The translations under genes were made by a program, and so were the position numbers. From NCBI RefSeq assembly GCF_018687715.1, contig NC_056758.1, positions 17,275,001-17,339,000 of the forward strand: a stretch of DNA of 64,000 bases. The letters are read 5' to 3'. Origin of the DNA: Carya illinoinensis. Its lineage: Eukaryota; Streptophyta; Magnoliopsida; Fagales; Juglandaceae. Position 1 is the stretch's first letter. Each line of letters starts with the position of its first letter. The notes under the pieces are model-generated. The model made no database searches and was not told the DNA's origin. It worked only from the letters and a program-made list of their open reading frames with translations. Below, in pieces: positions 25,128-38,304 of the stretch.

Positions 25128-27510
25128 ATTACCAGGTCAAATCTTCCATTGTTGTGTTACCTATGCTCAATTCTCTATCCTTCAAGCCTTTCAGAAAAGG
25201 AAAACTAATGTATTGGAGACCTTTGTAATTGCTAGAAAATCAATCAATCAATCACTACATAATCAAGGTAATGTTATCACACAAACACAATACACACACA
25301 TACGGCCATAAAGATATCGAAATGAAGGAAAAGTATTTTCTTTTGTCAGTTACTCAACAAGTAGGGGTGCAACCGGTTTAGTTCGGTCCAATTTTAGATA
25401 AAATTTAGGATTAAATTGGTATATACCAGTTTTTCATTTTTCAAAACCGATTACCCTCCTAAATTGGTACTCCAATTTCCAGTCTAATTCTGTCCGATTT
25501 TACCGATTTTAGTGTACTATATTATATATATTATAATATATATAATATAGTATATAACACTATAGTGATGATATATTATAGTATATTATAATATATAGTG
25601 ATATAGTATTGGTATAACTATTAATATAATAAACAAAATGATATAAGATTTTAAAATTTAATACTATATTAATTAATAATTTATCATATAATATAAGACT
25701 ATTTTATATATAATTATATATTATATATAAATATTATATACAATATAAAAAATTAAAATATATACATAAAGAGGTCTGGTCCGATTTTAGAAAAGAAAAA
25801 TCGAAACCAGACTGATTTTAAGAAAAATAAAACCGGTACAAACCGAACTAAACTCGGGGCTGGACCGATCCCACCTGTTTGGTCCGGTCCGGTCCGATTT
25901 TCCAGTTTATTGATTTTTTTTACATTCCTATCAACAAGTAATTAAAGCAGATCAATGAGTAGGCTATAACAGAGTACCTTGCCCACCATTAATGTAACAT
26001 CAATATCACAATCTTCAAGAAGTTTGAAGGATACGCGAATTTCACCAGCTAGACGGGTTGGTGCATGCTTTTTATTCATTGGTGCAAGTGATTTGAGATG
26101 CAAGTGCCAAAATATGAAGTTAAGGATGCTAAATATAAAGATGTATGAAAATAAATTAACCAATAAATAATATGCTATTCAAATCACTCAATCAATTTGT
26201 TATCATGAAAGTTATCGTGCATTTGGAATAAAAATTGTCACTACATGGAAATTAGAAAGGTCAAGCGAGATGCGTAAATACGATCGAAAATCCCTACGGC
26301 TATAAGTAAAAAATCTACTGGAAGACTTTTGAAACTAGTTTGGCTACCACATCCGGTGTTATTGTATCGATGGGAAAATAGGGATCTACAACATTATAGG
26401 ATATTGGGATAGCTATGAATACACCATCTATTGTCCTGTATCTTGTTTGCCTAACCGACGTTTGTTTTAACTTTGACGTTGATTGCTATTCTAAATAAAA
26501 GATGAGATATTGTTAGCATGGTTTGTGAAAATCATATATATATATCCGTATATCATCATGTTGCAATACTAATCTTGTTCTATACCAACATTAAACTTAG
26601 CCTGTAATCAACTGGAAAGAATAAGGAACTTATGACAATCATTTCTTGGAGTACTTGGACTAGCCAACTGTGATCAGGGTCTTTTTGTGTGCAAAAATCT
26701 TGATCATGTGATGGATTTGAAACATGGGGTTGTATCTCCAAGCATATGAAGTTTTGCAATTTACTACTGGAGATTTGTGAGTTGTTCTCATTTGAGATTA
26801 GTGACATCTTGACCTGCACGCGCACGCACATGCACATGCGCACACACAGAGATCAGTAGCAAAAAGAGATTGTGTGAAGGTAGTGGAACAAGATATAGCT
26901 TATATATAAATATAGAAGAGCCTAGCAAGCCCATGATTTCTATGCTTGAAGCTATATAATTTATATATAAAATCTTAACAAAACACTCAAAAGTAGGGGT
27001 AGCAAAATTAACCCATGATTCATTCTTTTGAATCACATGAAAGAACTACAATGCCCCCTTTCGATGTAGCAACCCTTCCTACATCTCGACGCCATTGGTA
27101 GAAGGATTCATGCCTTTAGTTCTATGTTATTTTAAAGAGTGTTGATCTTAGAAATGAGCACCATTGCGACCCTAGAGAGAAAACTTGAGAGAGAGAGCGA
27201 GAGAGCTTATTAGAGAGAAAGCTTGTGAGAGAGAAATGGGAATGGCCTTCATTTATGTACATTTCCATCTATTTATATTAATCTTCGTACATGAAGAAAC
27301 TGACTTGGAATATGAGAGATATTTGAGTTTAATTGCGCATTTAATGGACTGGCCAAAAATCCCTATAGACAATAAAAAATGTATATTGTAAATTTATTTA
27401 ATGTACCTATTTATTTTCACTCAAGACTCTTAAAGTTGTAAATAGTTTATGAGATTTTTTTAATATATTATTATCATTGATTTAAGCACATGAAAGGTAT
27501 AATTATGCTA
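25128..27510. repeat. Large inverted repeat, right arm
   Basis: Continuous reverse-complement match to the three left-arm segments, broken only by the hAT MITE at 25362-25930. Without the MITE the arm is about 1.8 kb. Similarity appears to be around 80 percent by eye, with small indels, and fades beyond about 27510 (13833 on the left). Short ORFs here (for example 26580-26843 and 25942-26163, minus) show no family motif. Confidence 0.87.
25362..25930. mobile_element. hAT-type MITE with perfect 8-bp target duplication
   Basis: The 569-bp element starts taggggtgcaa and ends ttacattccta, giving short imperfect terminal inverted repeats (TAGGxxTGxAA). The octamer tcaacaag lies immediately on both sides (25354-25361, 25931-25938), the duplication length of the hAT superfamily. 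Subterminal regions carry repeated cggtccg and ccggt words, a known habit of hAT ends. The centre is an AT-rich, self-complementary tract. Removing element and one octamer restores the right arm exactly. Confidence 0.93.
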
Positions 27511-28182
27511 ATATAAAGTTATTAAATTGTAGGATTTAAAAAAATAGTAAGATTTTAGGTAAGATTGCAAGCCATACTAATTTGCTAGTGAAGTGCGGGC
27601 CACTAGGAAAAAACAAAAAATAAAAATAAAAATCAAGCCTTTGCTTTCTACCAATTAAGGAGTGATACAGTTCAACTTGACAGACATGTTTGGGCTCACT
27701 TAGATTACGTTTTAATGCAGAGATATGGTTGGCCATATTCACCTATTTGTTTAACATTTTACTTTATGGATTGAAAATTAAACATCTTGCCAACTTTTGA
27801 AGGACCAATGCAAAGTGTGCCGTAGGTAACTCATAATACATCAAATTATAAATGTAGAGACACAACAGATATTCACTCATTTATTAATGCGCAATTACTT
27901 CAGTTATTAATTGAGTAGAATTTAATCATGAAAAATGGTAATAATAAAGTTACTGTTCTACAATAAAGATAATAAATTGGTTAATTTCTTAGACTCCCAT
28001 TTCTATAGATGGATTATTATTCTATATACTAGGTATAACTTTTAACACAATAATGTGAATTTAAATTTTTGTAAATTAATAATTATTAGTGTAGTCTTCA
28101 AGAAGTTTAAGAATTAATATAGAAAGTGAAGTTTTATTTTTTTTAAATTTGTTTCTCTTTTGATTTCTTTTTTCTTTCTTTC
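27511..28182. other. AT-rich spacer
   Basis: No ORF with recognisable motifs and no clear repeat borders. A homopyrimidine tract lies at 28130-28196, partly the poly(A) tail of the adjacent L1. Confidence 0.5.
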
Positions 28183-29245
28183 CTTTTTTTTTTTTAAAAA
28201 AAAGAGAACGGTACTCTAATTTTATTGATAACCTTTATTTGTGGTAGAAGAAAACTATGGTTACAACTGCAATGCCTGGGAATTACAAATAAGTAAAGAG
28301 AAACAGGTCTCAGGTATCAAAAAACAAACCTAAAACCCAAAAATATAAAGACTACAAATAGTTTTGAAAAAACACAACCAAAACCAACACAAGCCAAAAT
28401 CAAAACCTGCAAAAAGAAACACACATACAAGTAAAAGGAACACAAAACAGCTTAAAAAAAAACAAGGTTAGCAAATGCAAAAAGATATAGCAATATAAGA
28501 TCAAACCAAAAGGCCAATATTAGCATAAACAAATGGGACGAAGACCCAGTTTATTCAAATGAATAAGACCTCAAAGCAATCTCGAAACATCCCAAATAGT
28601 ATGCCACTCCATGTGTTGACACATCTCACCATACTTCGCAAGCCAATCTGTAGTTTTATTACCCTCTCAGAAAATATATTGCACGGAACAAACCATTGAA
28701 TCCATAATGGCACTAATTTCCTCCCAAAAGTCTTCCAACTATCATACCCCACATCTCCTTCAAATCCACCACAACACCACACTTGAGAGTCTAGTTCAAT
28801 CTCCACAAAACCAATCTCCAAGGTTTTGCAAGCTTTAAAATCATGCAGAAGAGCTAATAACTCAGCTCTATTATTCGAACCAACGCCTATAAAAGAAGCA
28901 AAGGCATGAATCAAGTTACCATGATCATCTCTAATAATACCACCCAACCTAGAGAGTCCAGAATTACCAAAACTACTACCATTTGTATTCAGCTTGAACC
29001 AACCTTAATTGAGCTTTTTCCATGCCACCAAGTTAGAACTTTGCCTTGACATGACTAAAGGCGGAATAGACAAAGAGTGTAAAATCTAGGAATCATGCTT
29101 AGAACATTTAGAAACCTTGTGAATGTATTGACAAACTGAACTAATCCAATATTGGATAGATTGCCAAACCACACTGAAGGACTCGAGCCTACCCTCCATG
29201 CGAGTGACACATAGTCGATGCCAAAGATGCCAAGAGAGAAAAGAA
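28183..29245 (-). mobile_element. 5'-truncated L1-type LINE (3' end with poly(A))
   Basis: On the minus strand the element runs from coding sequence at about 29240 to a 3' end with aataaaattagagtaccgtt followed by a T-then-A-rich tail at 28183-28205. It keeps only the ORF2 C-terminus, as expected of ordinary 5' truncation. Its 5' edge abuts the gypsy LTR at about 29247. Confidence 0.82.
28555..29245 (-). pseudogene. L1 ORF2 C-terminus with RNase H domain
   Basis: From 29240 leftward the translation has LWHLWHRLCVTRMEGRLESF, the region that precedes RNase H in plant L1 ORF2. It then reads WFKLNTNGSSFGNSGLSRLG, GGIIRDDHGNLIHAFASF and NNRAELLALL, the RNase H core with its DGS-like (here NGS) start and the E of RAELLAL. 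IELDSQVWCC follows with the third acidic residue. A one-base frameshift near 28770 and a stop before the usual end leave it inactive. Confidence 0.85.
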
Positions 29246-29246
29246 G

Positions 29247-30797
29247 GAAGTGTTACACCTAAACTTTGACTCAAATTAATGAACAAAAAGTTAGAGTAGT
29301 TTTACTTGTAGATATACAGGTGTTGTAATACCTAACAGAGTTGAATCCACAAAAATTAACTTATATGATAAGGAAAATAAACGTAAACAATGAAAACAAA
29401 TTAATAAAATGAACATGCAATCAAATAAAGGAGAAAGTTGCTAAGATGAAGATTTTTAAAGTATTAGAATATAACTAAAATGATAAAATAAAGCGATGTG
29501 GAGAACGACTAAGGTTTCAAGGATCCGTCTACCAATTTAAAAGATCGTCTCCAATCAATATATTTCAATTAAAGTAGAATAATGCTTATGTTTAACTGGA
29601 AGATTTAGCAGTTAAGGCCAAGAAAACTAATCGCATAAACAATTGATGGTTAAAACAAACATAAACCCATTCGAATATCATAAGGATTTTTCAAGTGTCC
29701 AATGTATTCAAAAATCACAAATGTACCAAGATAAATACATAGATAATCAAAATATCCAATAATAAAATCATTCAATTGATCAAGCTCACAATGTAAATTC
29801 TATTGTTGATCCGAAACAATGTCTAAATCATTATACTTCACCTCTAACTTTACTAAGAAAATTTAGCCAACCATGCTCATCACAAGAGCCATGGAAATCA
29901 AGTAAACATGCTTCATTAGAAAACTGAAATAAAACACACAAATCAAACACTAGAAAAATAGTCCTCACAAAAGAGCAAAGATAGAGAGAAAATAGAGCCA
30001 AAAACTCCCGTCTTGCTGCATCTGGAGTGTAAGTCCAAAACTCCCTCTACTCCATCTCCAAACAAAAAAAAACCCAGCGTCTCCATCTGGAAGCCCCCTG
30101 CTGAAATGCCGCCGTTACAATCCACCCAAAAAGCCCTCTCGCGTCTGCAAGCTCTCAACGAAAAAAGTAAAAGCTCCCCTCACTACGTGTCTCCCTCAGG
30201 TCTGCATGTTTCCCAACTGCAGGAAATCCTTCCCGTTACGTCCCTATCAAATGTAAGGAAGCTCTCCTCTGCCTGTAAGTCTCCCAAAAATCAAGCCAGC
30301 CACTTTCCTTTTCTATCTATGCGCGTCAGCGTATTTGGAGAGGAATCCCTCCAGCAAAAGTGCTTTTTTCTTCTTTCCTTCCCACACATGTATCCTGTGC
30401 ATCACCATTTAAAGCTGAAGTCCAGCGTCTCACGTCCAAAAATGAAGCCTGCTGCGTTGCCTTTTTTATATTTAGTCTGTGTCTTGCGTTTTCCTCAAAA
30501 CCACTCCTACATGCGTGACTTTTTCTCAGCAATGTTAATTATCGCATCATAGCATTTTATTTAAAAGCATATATGAAGAAATGAAAAGAAATGACACAAA
30601 AATTAGAAATAAAAAATACGATATCAAAATTATGTTGTGCACTGATGAAATATTAACCAATTAAATTCCAAGTTATCACAATTCGAATTTATGCATCTCA
30701 ATCATTTTTCTATCTAAAATCAATAATAATGCCATGAAATAATTAAAATATATTAGTTTTAAATATATAAACTATGCAATATTTCAACTTAATCACA
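29247..30797 (-). repeat. 3' LTR of a minus-strand Athila/Tat-type element
   Basis: The LTR starts on the minus strand at 30797 (TGTGATTAAGTTG), directly after a G-rich polypurine tract, and runs to about 29247, where an L1 begins. It contains a GC-rich transcribed-leader-like part (30010-30540) with a chance 179-codon plus-strand ORF. Near its end is tgtggattcaactctgtta, a usual U5 motif. The 5' LTR of this element is not found in the window. Confidence 0.65.
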
Positions 30798-31928
30798 CCC
30801 CCCAACCAGAGTTTTACTAATCCTTAAGTAAAATAGTGAAAATTAATTGAGATGAATATTGCATAAAGCTCAAAATCCAAACAAAAATAATCAAACATAA
30901 TTTTAAATTATCACAAAAAGTGACCTATGACTACTCAACACTAGGAGTTATATCCACCAAGACAGTCTCAACAATTTTTCACATAGAATTGAGGCAAATG
31001 TCTTAGAACTTAGATTTATGTTTGGCTAAACCATTATGTGTTCATCATTAATAATCATGATTTTTCATAAGATTTCTCAACCTCAAGATTAATTATTATT
31101 GATTCTAACTACCTCAAAATCCAAGGGACCCTTTTTACGTCAACTCTATTTAAAAGTTAAATACTCAACTCCCAAAGTTTTGGATAACTCTTTCTAGCCA
31201 TTTATTTATTAAAGTTAACCCCCTTTCATATTCTTCTTCTTCTTCTTTTCTTTTTTTAGAATATTTTCTCGTTTTCATTGTCTTTTTTTTCTTTTTTTTA
31301 AGAAAATGCTCAATAGTTCTGCTATCTACTTCTCTTATTTTAAATCAGTAAACATTAATGAAGAACACTACAAGTGTAAGCATGTACAAAATATTCTTTC
31401 AAATTTGCCCATCATTCTATATAAATCATACAAATCCTCATCTCAATAAAGATAGCATTTCGATGTTTCAAGTCACACAACAACAAAATATGATGCATCA
31501 AAAATCATGTTCTATGCTCAAGGTTGAAAATATATCTTCACAAAATAATTTCACTTAATTACTTCACCAAAATGCTCAAATTTTACAAAAACGCTAGACA
31601 GAGTGTGCGTCAATCATTTGTATTTCAAAGCACATCACTTTTTTTTTAACTAATACATTTTCAATAGAACCCCTCAACTACATGTGACATTGTCCTCAAT
31701 GTTAACAAATGAATGTTCGATGAGGTATGCTATAGAGGCATGAATTAAAGCAAGATGAACACAGCAGAACACATAGTGGAACAAAAATGATTAAACAGAG
31801 AGGAAAGAAGTTAGCTGAAATATTTAAGTGCACACAAAGAGTAGATTTATGTTAAAGTTAGAAGACAAAAAGCAAAGGAAAGAAAAACAAAACAAACAAA
31901 TAAGGTATATACAATGAAATATTAGAAA
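30798..31928 (-). other. Polypurine tract and 3' non-coding region of the Athila/Tat-type element
   Basis: Plus-strand ccccccaac at 30798-30806 is the polypurine tract. At 31670-31705 the minus strand has attgaggacaatgtcacatg, a motif typical of the non-coding stretch between pol and LTR in these elements; the same motif type occurs at 227-240 in the first element of this window. Confidence 0.7.
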
Positions 31929-32384
31929 TTACTTCTGATAAATAAGATCCTCCAGAGTAATGGACTCTACCTTTGGAGTAAAATAATCCAAAAATGGTTT
32001 CAACTTCTGCCCATTGATTTTTAAAATATTACTATTCTATGAATTTTTTTATCTCAAAAGTATAAATAGTTTTTACAACAAAATGACCAATCCATCAAGA
32101 TCGAAACTTGTTAAGAAACAAATGGAGCATTGAATTATACAACAAAATTTTTTGGGAAAGCTCAAAGAACTTTCAAAAAATATTTTTATCATGAAAATTT
32201 TCATTTTCTCCTTATAAACACGAGTCTTTGTAAGTTTCATTCCTGATTTCCTCTAGCTCATTAAGTTGAAACTTACGAAGAGAGCAAGTTTTATCCATAT
32301 CAAAATTAAATTGCTTGATTGCCCAATAAGCTGTTCCAATTCCACAAGCAAGTCAATTCTTTTTAAAAATAAGTCTATATGCCC
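31929..32384 (-). pseudogene. Integrase C-terminal part of the Athila/Tat-type pol
   Basis: The minus strand reads AYWAIKQFNFDMDKTCSLRK, QLNELEEIRNETYKD and LYNSMLHLF, all conserved C-terminal integrase segments of Athila/Tat pol. It ends in frame with KPFLDYFTPKVESITLEDL and a TAA at 31929-31931, the natural pol stop. Several frameshifts separate the blocks. The upstream part of integrase lies beyond the solo LTR, from 35616 on. Confidence 0.88.
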
Positions 32385-35300
32385 AATAACACCCATGTCC
32401 CGTAGGGGTCGTAGAGAGTTATACCCTATCACTTAATCTCATATTTCAAAAATATAATTACAAACTCCAAATTTCCAATACCGTATAGAAATTGTGATTC
32501 AAACTAATTTTCTTAATATAATTAATTTCCCAAAAAGTTAAGTCATCATAATAGAATAAAATTTCTTAATAAACTTAGCCAATACTCATATAGAAATTTT
32601 CTATGCTTAATCCACCATTCATAAGTCATCTCGCCCAATGTTTCATAATCTGACCCTCAACTGATATATCTAACTATCTGAAAAATATTGTTAAGATAAG
32701 GAGTAAGTTATCAAGAACTCAGTAAGTAAAGCATATATACTAGTGCGTATAACATGAACCTTTTCATAAAGTTTCATATGCAAGAAAAATAAATATTTCA
32801 TTTTCATATGTGCAAATATGAAAACATAATATTAGGAAATAAAAACAAAGCGACATTTAAATCTTTTCATATTCAGAATAAAAAAACTATTCATATTTAA
32901 AAAATACTTTGGCATAACATAACTGAACATTCTCATCTTATCATATTATATCAAATCGTATCATATCATATACCGTGTTTAAACTCCGTAATATGGTTGT
33001 GCTGTCCCTGGTGGCCAAACTAGACAGTATCATATTGTGAAACTTTCAATTTTTTAATCTTAGAGCCCCGAGTGTGCACACATAAAAGACTACTTTACTT
33101 CCAAAGTAGGTGAACTCATATCATATCATATCATGTTGGTACCAACCATATCATGTGAACTAGTATCATCATATCATAATCATATTCATAATCAGAATAA
33201 AAAATATATAAGGTATGTCAAAGGTTTTTCATATTCATATCATATCAAATCACATTCAAAACACGTTCATATCATTTTCAATTGATCAATAACAAATTCA
33301 AAACATTTCATATCATATGAACAAAAACCAAATATCATATTCGCTCTTTTTCACATTTAAGAACATTTCAAATATTACTCATGTCTACACTTTTCATGTT
33401 AAAAGGCATTTTCTCTGTCATATAGATTTCATGAGTGAATGCAGAATACATAACTGAGGTTGTTTTCACATTTTCTTTTCAAAATATAGCATGCATATTA
33501 TACAAACCAACCTCGGGTCATTTCTTTTTTATGAAAATCTAGCATTGAAACCCCACTTACTTGTACTTCTTAGCCTCTTTGAATTTCCTCACAACAGTGC
33601 CAAACGAACATCAATAATCACCCATAGAAAATTCATATAACTTGAATAATCTCCAATTGAATAGATACCTTGTATTTACACTTAAGATACCTATTTTAAT
33701 ACCTCAAAACCCAAAATGCTCATAATTCCTAACATACCATCATTTTCCAAATCTATCAATATCCACCTAATCGAATTCATACTGTAAAAACATAATAGAA
33801 TAACTATCCTGTTTAACACAAAAATCAATGAATACTAATATTTTTAAAATTTTTTAAATACTAATAACATATTATAAAATTAGTAGAATACTTTGACCAT
33901 TTTAATTTCCAACCAAAAAAGTCGGGAAAACTCTCTCTCTTGAAAATAAGTTTACTTATAATTAACATAATTACTCAACTTTACAAGAGATCTAATAATA
34001 CCCATATCATTTAAATATTCTTAACATATTCCTTTATTCTATAAATATCATATTAAAAGTATAATTATATCACAATCTATTAAAATAAACAAGACCATTT
34101 TATTTAATCAATTTAAGCATTTAAAAATAGAATTAGTCAGTTAACAAATACTCCAGAAATCAAGATAGCAAAAATCTATACTTAATAACATAATTTAAAT
34201 TCTTTAAATATTTTCAATGAAACAAAAGAAAAATTCTGAACTATCATGAATTAAAACTGAGTCTACTTAAAGATGATATTAAGCCCAAACCATGTATTAT
34301 AACAGTGAAACTAAAAATATTACCAACTCTTGCATGAAGACCAAACGTTAAAAGCAGCTCACCGTAATAAAGATATTTCTAAAACTAGAGAGTGGAGCGG
34401 CAACTTACAGAGGTGAAGAAAGATAGCAACTGGAAACTGGGCAGTGGGTGGGTCAACGGTGGTAAACGGCTAAACAGTAGAGAGAAAAAGAGTGATGAGT
34501 GAGAGAGCACGGAGAGAGAGCAGAATACTTTGGGTGGCCGAAACTTACCCAATGAAAGTAGAAGAAGTAGCGGCGCCGCACGACGGAGGTTGAGTTTTTG
34601 GGGCTTCCAAGCTTGGCTAAGAACGGCGGCTAACAGGTTTGAGATCCACGAAGGTCGAACTCGACGTAAAGGCTGCGATGGGCTTGAGGATGCGGGCTTG
34701 CGACGGTTAGTTTGTGATCGACGGTGGGGAAAGCAGGTGCTCATTTTTCTTGTTTAGAAATAGAGGTTGTTGGTTTTTTGGAAAGGCCCAGCAGTGGTAA
34801 TGCAGCAGTTTCGCGTTGGCTGGGCAATGGGCTGTCACGATGGTTTAGTAAAGAGGAGTTACAGTGGGGGTGCTGTGAAGGAGCAAGAGAGGTGGTGGTG
34901 GAAGGAGGTTTGCGTTTCCTTGGTGAAGAGGGGGCTATGGTGGTTGGGCTATGGTGTCATAGGGATAATGGCAAGGTTGTTGCAGCGGTGTGGAATGGGT
35001 GCGTGGTGGTGCAAAGCAGTGGTTGGGTGACTGGGTCGAACTGTGGTGCATGATGAGGAAAAGAAACCATTCTCCGTTTTCAGTTACTAGAACAGGGGGT
35101 CTGTTTAGGCATGGACATGGCTTTCGTTTGAGGACACGGAGGGGCTCTGGCTGACGAAGGGCATGATTAGCGCTACTCAGGCGGTGGAATTTGTTGGCAA
35201 TAGGCTTCACGAATGGCAATAGTGTTGACCAATGAGTATTTCCGAGTGAAGAATCGCAAGGAGGGAGAGAGGGAGAAGGATGGAGATGTTGAAAGTGAAA

Positions 35301-35615
35301 TTTTGACGTGACAAGAACTGCTGTAGACGTGGGAGTTTTGCATCGGGGTGGAGAGACTTTTCAGGGAGAAAAGAAACCGTCAGATTAAGTGTGGGTTCGG
35401 GGAAGAAGAAACTGAAAGGAGGAGGAGTCCTAATTGAAAACGACGCCACCGTGCGGGTCTGCTAGGCTGGGCTCTTCGTAACCAAACAGGACCTTAAACC
35501 TCATGTCTAAAATAAATTCAGAGTCTAATGATATATCGGGCTTAGAATTTCTTGTCAATTGCTAATTGTTTAGGCTCAAATAATCCATAAATATTAAATC
35601 GACTTGAGTGTTACA
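32385..35615 (-). repeat. Solo LTR (family C) inserted in integrase
   Basis: About 3.23 kb. On the minus strand it starts TGTAACACTC at 35615 and ends near ...gggtgttatt at 32385. It has no PBS, internal region or polypurine tract at its flanks. Integrase codons stop at one side and resume on the other with only a few residues lost, so it is a solo LTR. A related partial copy lies at 38305-39715. The first kilobase (34385-35450) is GC-rich and gives chance ORFs on both strands; the 32940-33330 part has many atcatatcat repeats. Confidence 0.8.
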
Positions 35616-36520
35616 AATCAAGATTTTAAAAGTACTATAGTATGTTTAAAGTGCATCGATTAGTCATAAGACCAATCTTTACGACTTTGGTTAATAGTCT
35701 TTTTTAAAAAAATTTAATCTCCCGATTGGATACCTTAACTTGGTCATTTGTTTGTAAACGATAAGGGGTAGCAACCTTATAAATAATACTATATTTTTTT
35801 ATTAAGGCTTCGAAAGGCTTATTGCAAAAATATTTACCCCATTACTAATAATTGCTCGAGCTATTCTAAACTTAGATAAAATATTTTTCTTTCAAAAATT
35901 TCAACACAACTTTATGATCATTTTTCTTACATGGAACAAACTTAATCCATTTGGATACATAATCAACGGCTACCAAAATGTAGAGATTGCCAAAAGATAT
36001 TGGAAAAGTTCCCATGAAATCGATGCCCCAGCAATCAAATATTTCAACAATCAAAATTAGATTTAATGACGTCATATTTCAGCGAGCAATCCTTCCGAAT
36101 TTTTGACAAAGTTCACGTGCTTTATAAAATTCATGGGTGTCCTTGAAAATGGTAGATCAATAGAAATCACATTACAAAATTTTAAAAACTATTTTCTTAC
36201 CAGAAAAATTGCCATCACATATCCCAGAGTGACAAAAAGATATTATACCTTGAAATTCACTATCAGACACACATCTTTTAATTATCTGATCTGGGCAATA
36301 TTTAAACAGATATGGATCATTCCAAAGGAATGTTTTTACCTCTACAAAAAATTTCTTCTTGTCATGTTGAGTACAACTGTGAGGAGTTTTACCTGTAATA
36401 AAAAAATTAGCAATGTCAATATACCAAGACAGTTGAGATATATCAAAAAGTTGTTTATTTAGGAATGTGTCTTTAATAGGAATTGTCTCCATAAAATCTA
36501 AAAAAACAAGTTTAGACAAA
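35616..36520 (-). pseudogene. Integrase N-terminal and core domains of the Athila/Tat-type pol
   Basis: From 36519 leftward: SKLVFLDFMETIPIKDTF, then QLSWYIDIANFFITGKTP, KTFLWNDPYLFKYCPDQI and FCHSGICDGNFSGKK, the zinc-binding HHCC region. Next [20 protein letters not shown] and [17 protein letters not shown] (first core D in WGIDFMG), and further left NKPFEALIKKYSIIYKVATP and SNREIK. Stops and frameshifts at about 35870 and 36050. Integrase joins element cDNA to host DNA; this copy is split by the solo LTR. Confidence 0.9.
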
Positions 36521-36733
36521 TGATCAACAACATTCTTAACTCCTTTTTTATCTTTAAATATTAAATAGAATTCTTACAACAAAGGGATCTATCTAAGCAA
36601 CCTGAGCTTTGTATCTTTTTTTAGCTAAAAGGTATTTTAAAGCTACGTGATCACTAAAAATGACAATTTGAGACCCAATCAAATAAGAATGAAAATTTTC
36701 AAATGCAAAAATTCTAGTTGTTGAATAATTTAT

Positions 36734-37850
36734 TTAAGCACTATTTAAAGTTCTATTTGCATAATAAATAACACAAGACTTTTTGTCCTTACATTGGCCC
36801 AACACAGCTCCAATTGCATAATTGCTAGCATTACACGTAATTTCAAATGTTAAATTCCAATCTAGTGATTGCATAATTAGGGTTGAAATCAACATACTTT
36901 TTAGTTTTGTAAAATCTAACTCACAATCCTCAGTCCACACAAAAGAATTTTTCTTTGACAATAAATTACATAAAGGTCTAAAAATTGCACTGAAATCTTT
37001 AATGAATATTTCAACAAAATACTCTATCATGACACTGAATATGATGTGCATATTTGAAATGTAGCATAAGCATTACAAAGTCCAAATGGCATCTTTCGAT
37101 ATGCAAAGGTACCAAATAAACATATAAAAATAGTTTTTTCTTGATCTTCAGGAGCAATCTCAATATGGTTATATCCATAATAACTGTTTAGGAAGCAATC
37201 AAAATTTATGAACAGCTACACGTTCAAGAATTTGATCCATGAATGGTAGAGGAAAATGATCCTTCTTAGTTACTAAATTTAGTTTTTAATAGTTAATGCA
37301 CATGTACCAACCAGTAGTAACTCTAGTTGGGATCAACTCATTATCTACATTCTTAACTACAATCACACCAGATTTATTAGGTACTACCTGTGTAGGAATA
37401 ACTCATTTGTTGTCAGAAATTTAATAAATGATCCCTACATCCAAAAGTTTAACACCTCTGCTTTAACAACCTCTTTCCTATTGGAGTTAAGTCTACACTA
37501 CATCTCTCTAGAAGGTTTAGCATTGTCCTATATATATATATAACCTATGGGTATAAATTAAAGGACCAATTCATTTGATATAAGCTATGGTCCATCCTAT
37601 TGCCTCTTTGTGTTCAACGAGAACACCAATTAATTTTCTTTCCTGAATTATATCCAGTTTTGATGAGATGACCACTAATAATGTCTCTGCTTGGCTTTAA
37701 AATGTATATTTGAGTTCAACAAATAGAGGTTTCAAGTCAAGTTTTGATGTTTTCACACTTGAGGGAAGGGGCACAATATCATGAGGTGGCAACTCCTTCA
37801 CTTTGGACCTTCCTTTGAGCAACGTTGAATCCATTTTAGTTGATCCTTCA
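36734..37850 (-). pseudogene. Reverse transcriptase and RNase H of the Athila/Tat-type pol
   Basis: At the start of pol are blocks such as KVKELPPHDIVPLPSSVKTS, GVLVEHKEAIGWTIA and NAKPSREM (37850-37470). Then come LIPTRVTTGWYMCINY and LNLVTKKDHFPLPFMDQILE (37350-37220), typical RT palm motifs. RNase H/tether motifs (RPLCNLLSKKNSFVW, FEITCNASNYAIGAVLGQ, IYYANRTLNSA) lie at 36734-37000; the usual D of CDAS is N here. Many stops and frameshifts; the RT active-site box is not readable. The gag, protease and 5' LTR are missing. Confidence 0.85.
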
Positions 37851-37944
37851 GGTACCAACAATGCTCGAATGGAAATGAGCTATTCTCCAACAATTAGTAC
37901 ATAATCTTCGTTTTATCAAACTAGCAAAACAAGGACAAATATAA

Positions 37945-38290
37945 AATAATTACCAAACTTGGGCCAAAATTATGTAAAAGACTTTTAAGTACAAGAAGTT
38001 TAAAGTAGTCAATGCTTATTACTTATCTTTCTTAGTCATGCCACTTTGATTCAACCCTTGGCCTTGGGCTAGTTTTATAAAAAATTTATTGGTCGCCTTT
38101 TGAATGGTTTGGCTGACCACAGATGTATTAAGGACCGAATGTTTCGCTCAGTTATTGTGGTTTTATAATTATTGAGGTATTGACTAATTTTCTCCCAAAG
38201 TTGGGCGTGTCTTTGACCAGTTCCCTGGATGGCATCTATGCTAGTCTTCAACCATTTGGAGACAAGTAACTGGTCTTCTTTTTGAGTAAA
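37945..38290 (-). pseudogene. PIF/Harbinger-associated SANT/Myb-like protein fragment
   Basis: The minus strand reads STNFTQKEDQLLVSKWLKTS, DAIQGTGQRHAQLWEKISQY and NNYKTTITERNIRSLIHLWS. Further on, past a frameshift, comes LNQSGMTKKDK. This is the trihelix-like DNA-binding domain of the second ORF of plant PIF/Harbinger transposons and of the related 'NAM-associated' proteins; it normally partners the transposase. An ATG in the adjoining LTR end (38342-38344) is in frame with it, giving an 89-codon fused ORF (38075-38344). The rest of the protein and the transposase are absent. Confidence 0.8.
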
Positions 38291-38304
38291 GTTCGTACTC
38301 ACTG

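Noticed and set aside
30013..30552. 179-codon plus-strand ORF
   Set aside because: It lies antisense within a minus-strand LTR, is proline/serine-rich low complexity, and has no family motif.
34385..35449. Several 75-119 codon ORFs on both strands
   Set aside because: They fall in the GC-rich leader of a solo LTR and overlap each other; no domain recognised.
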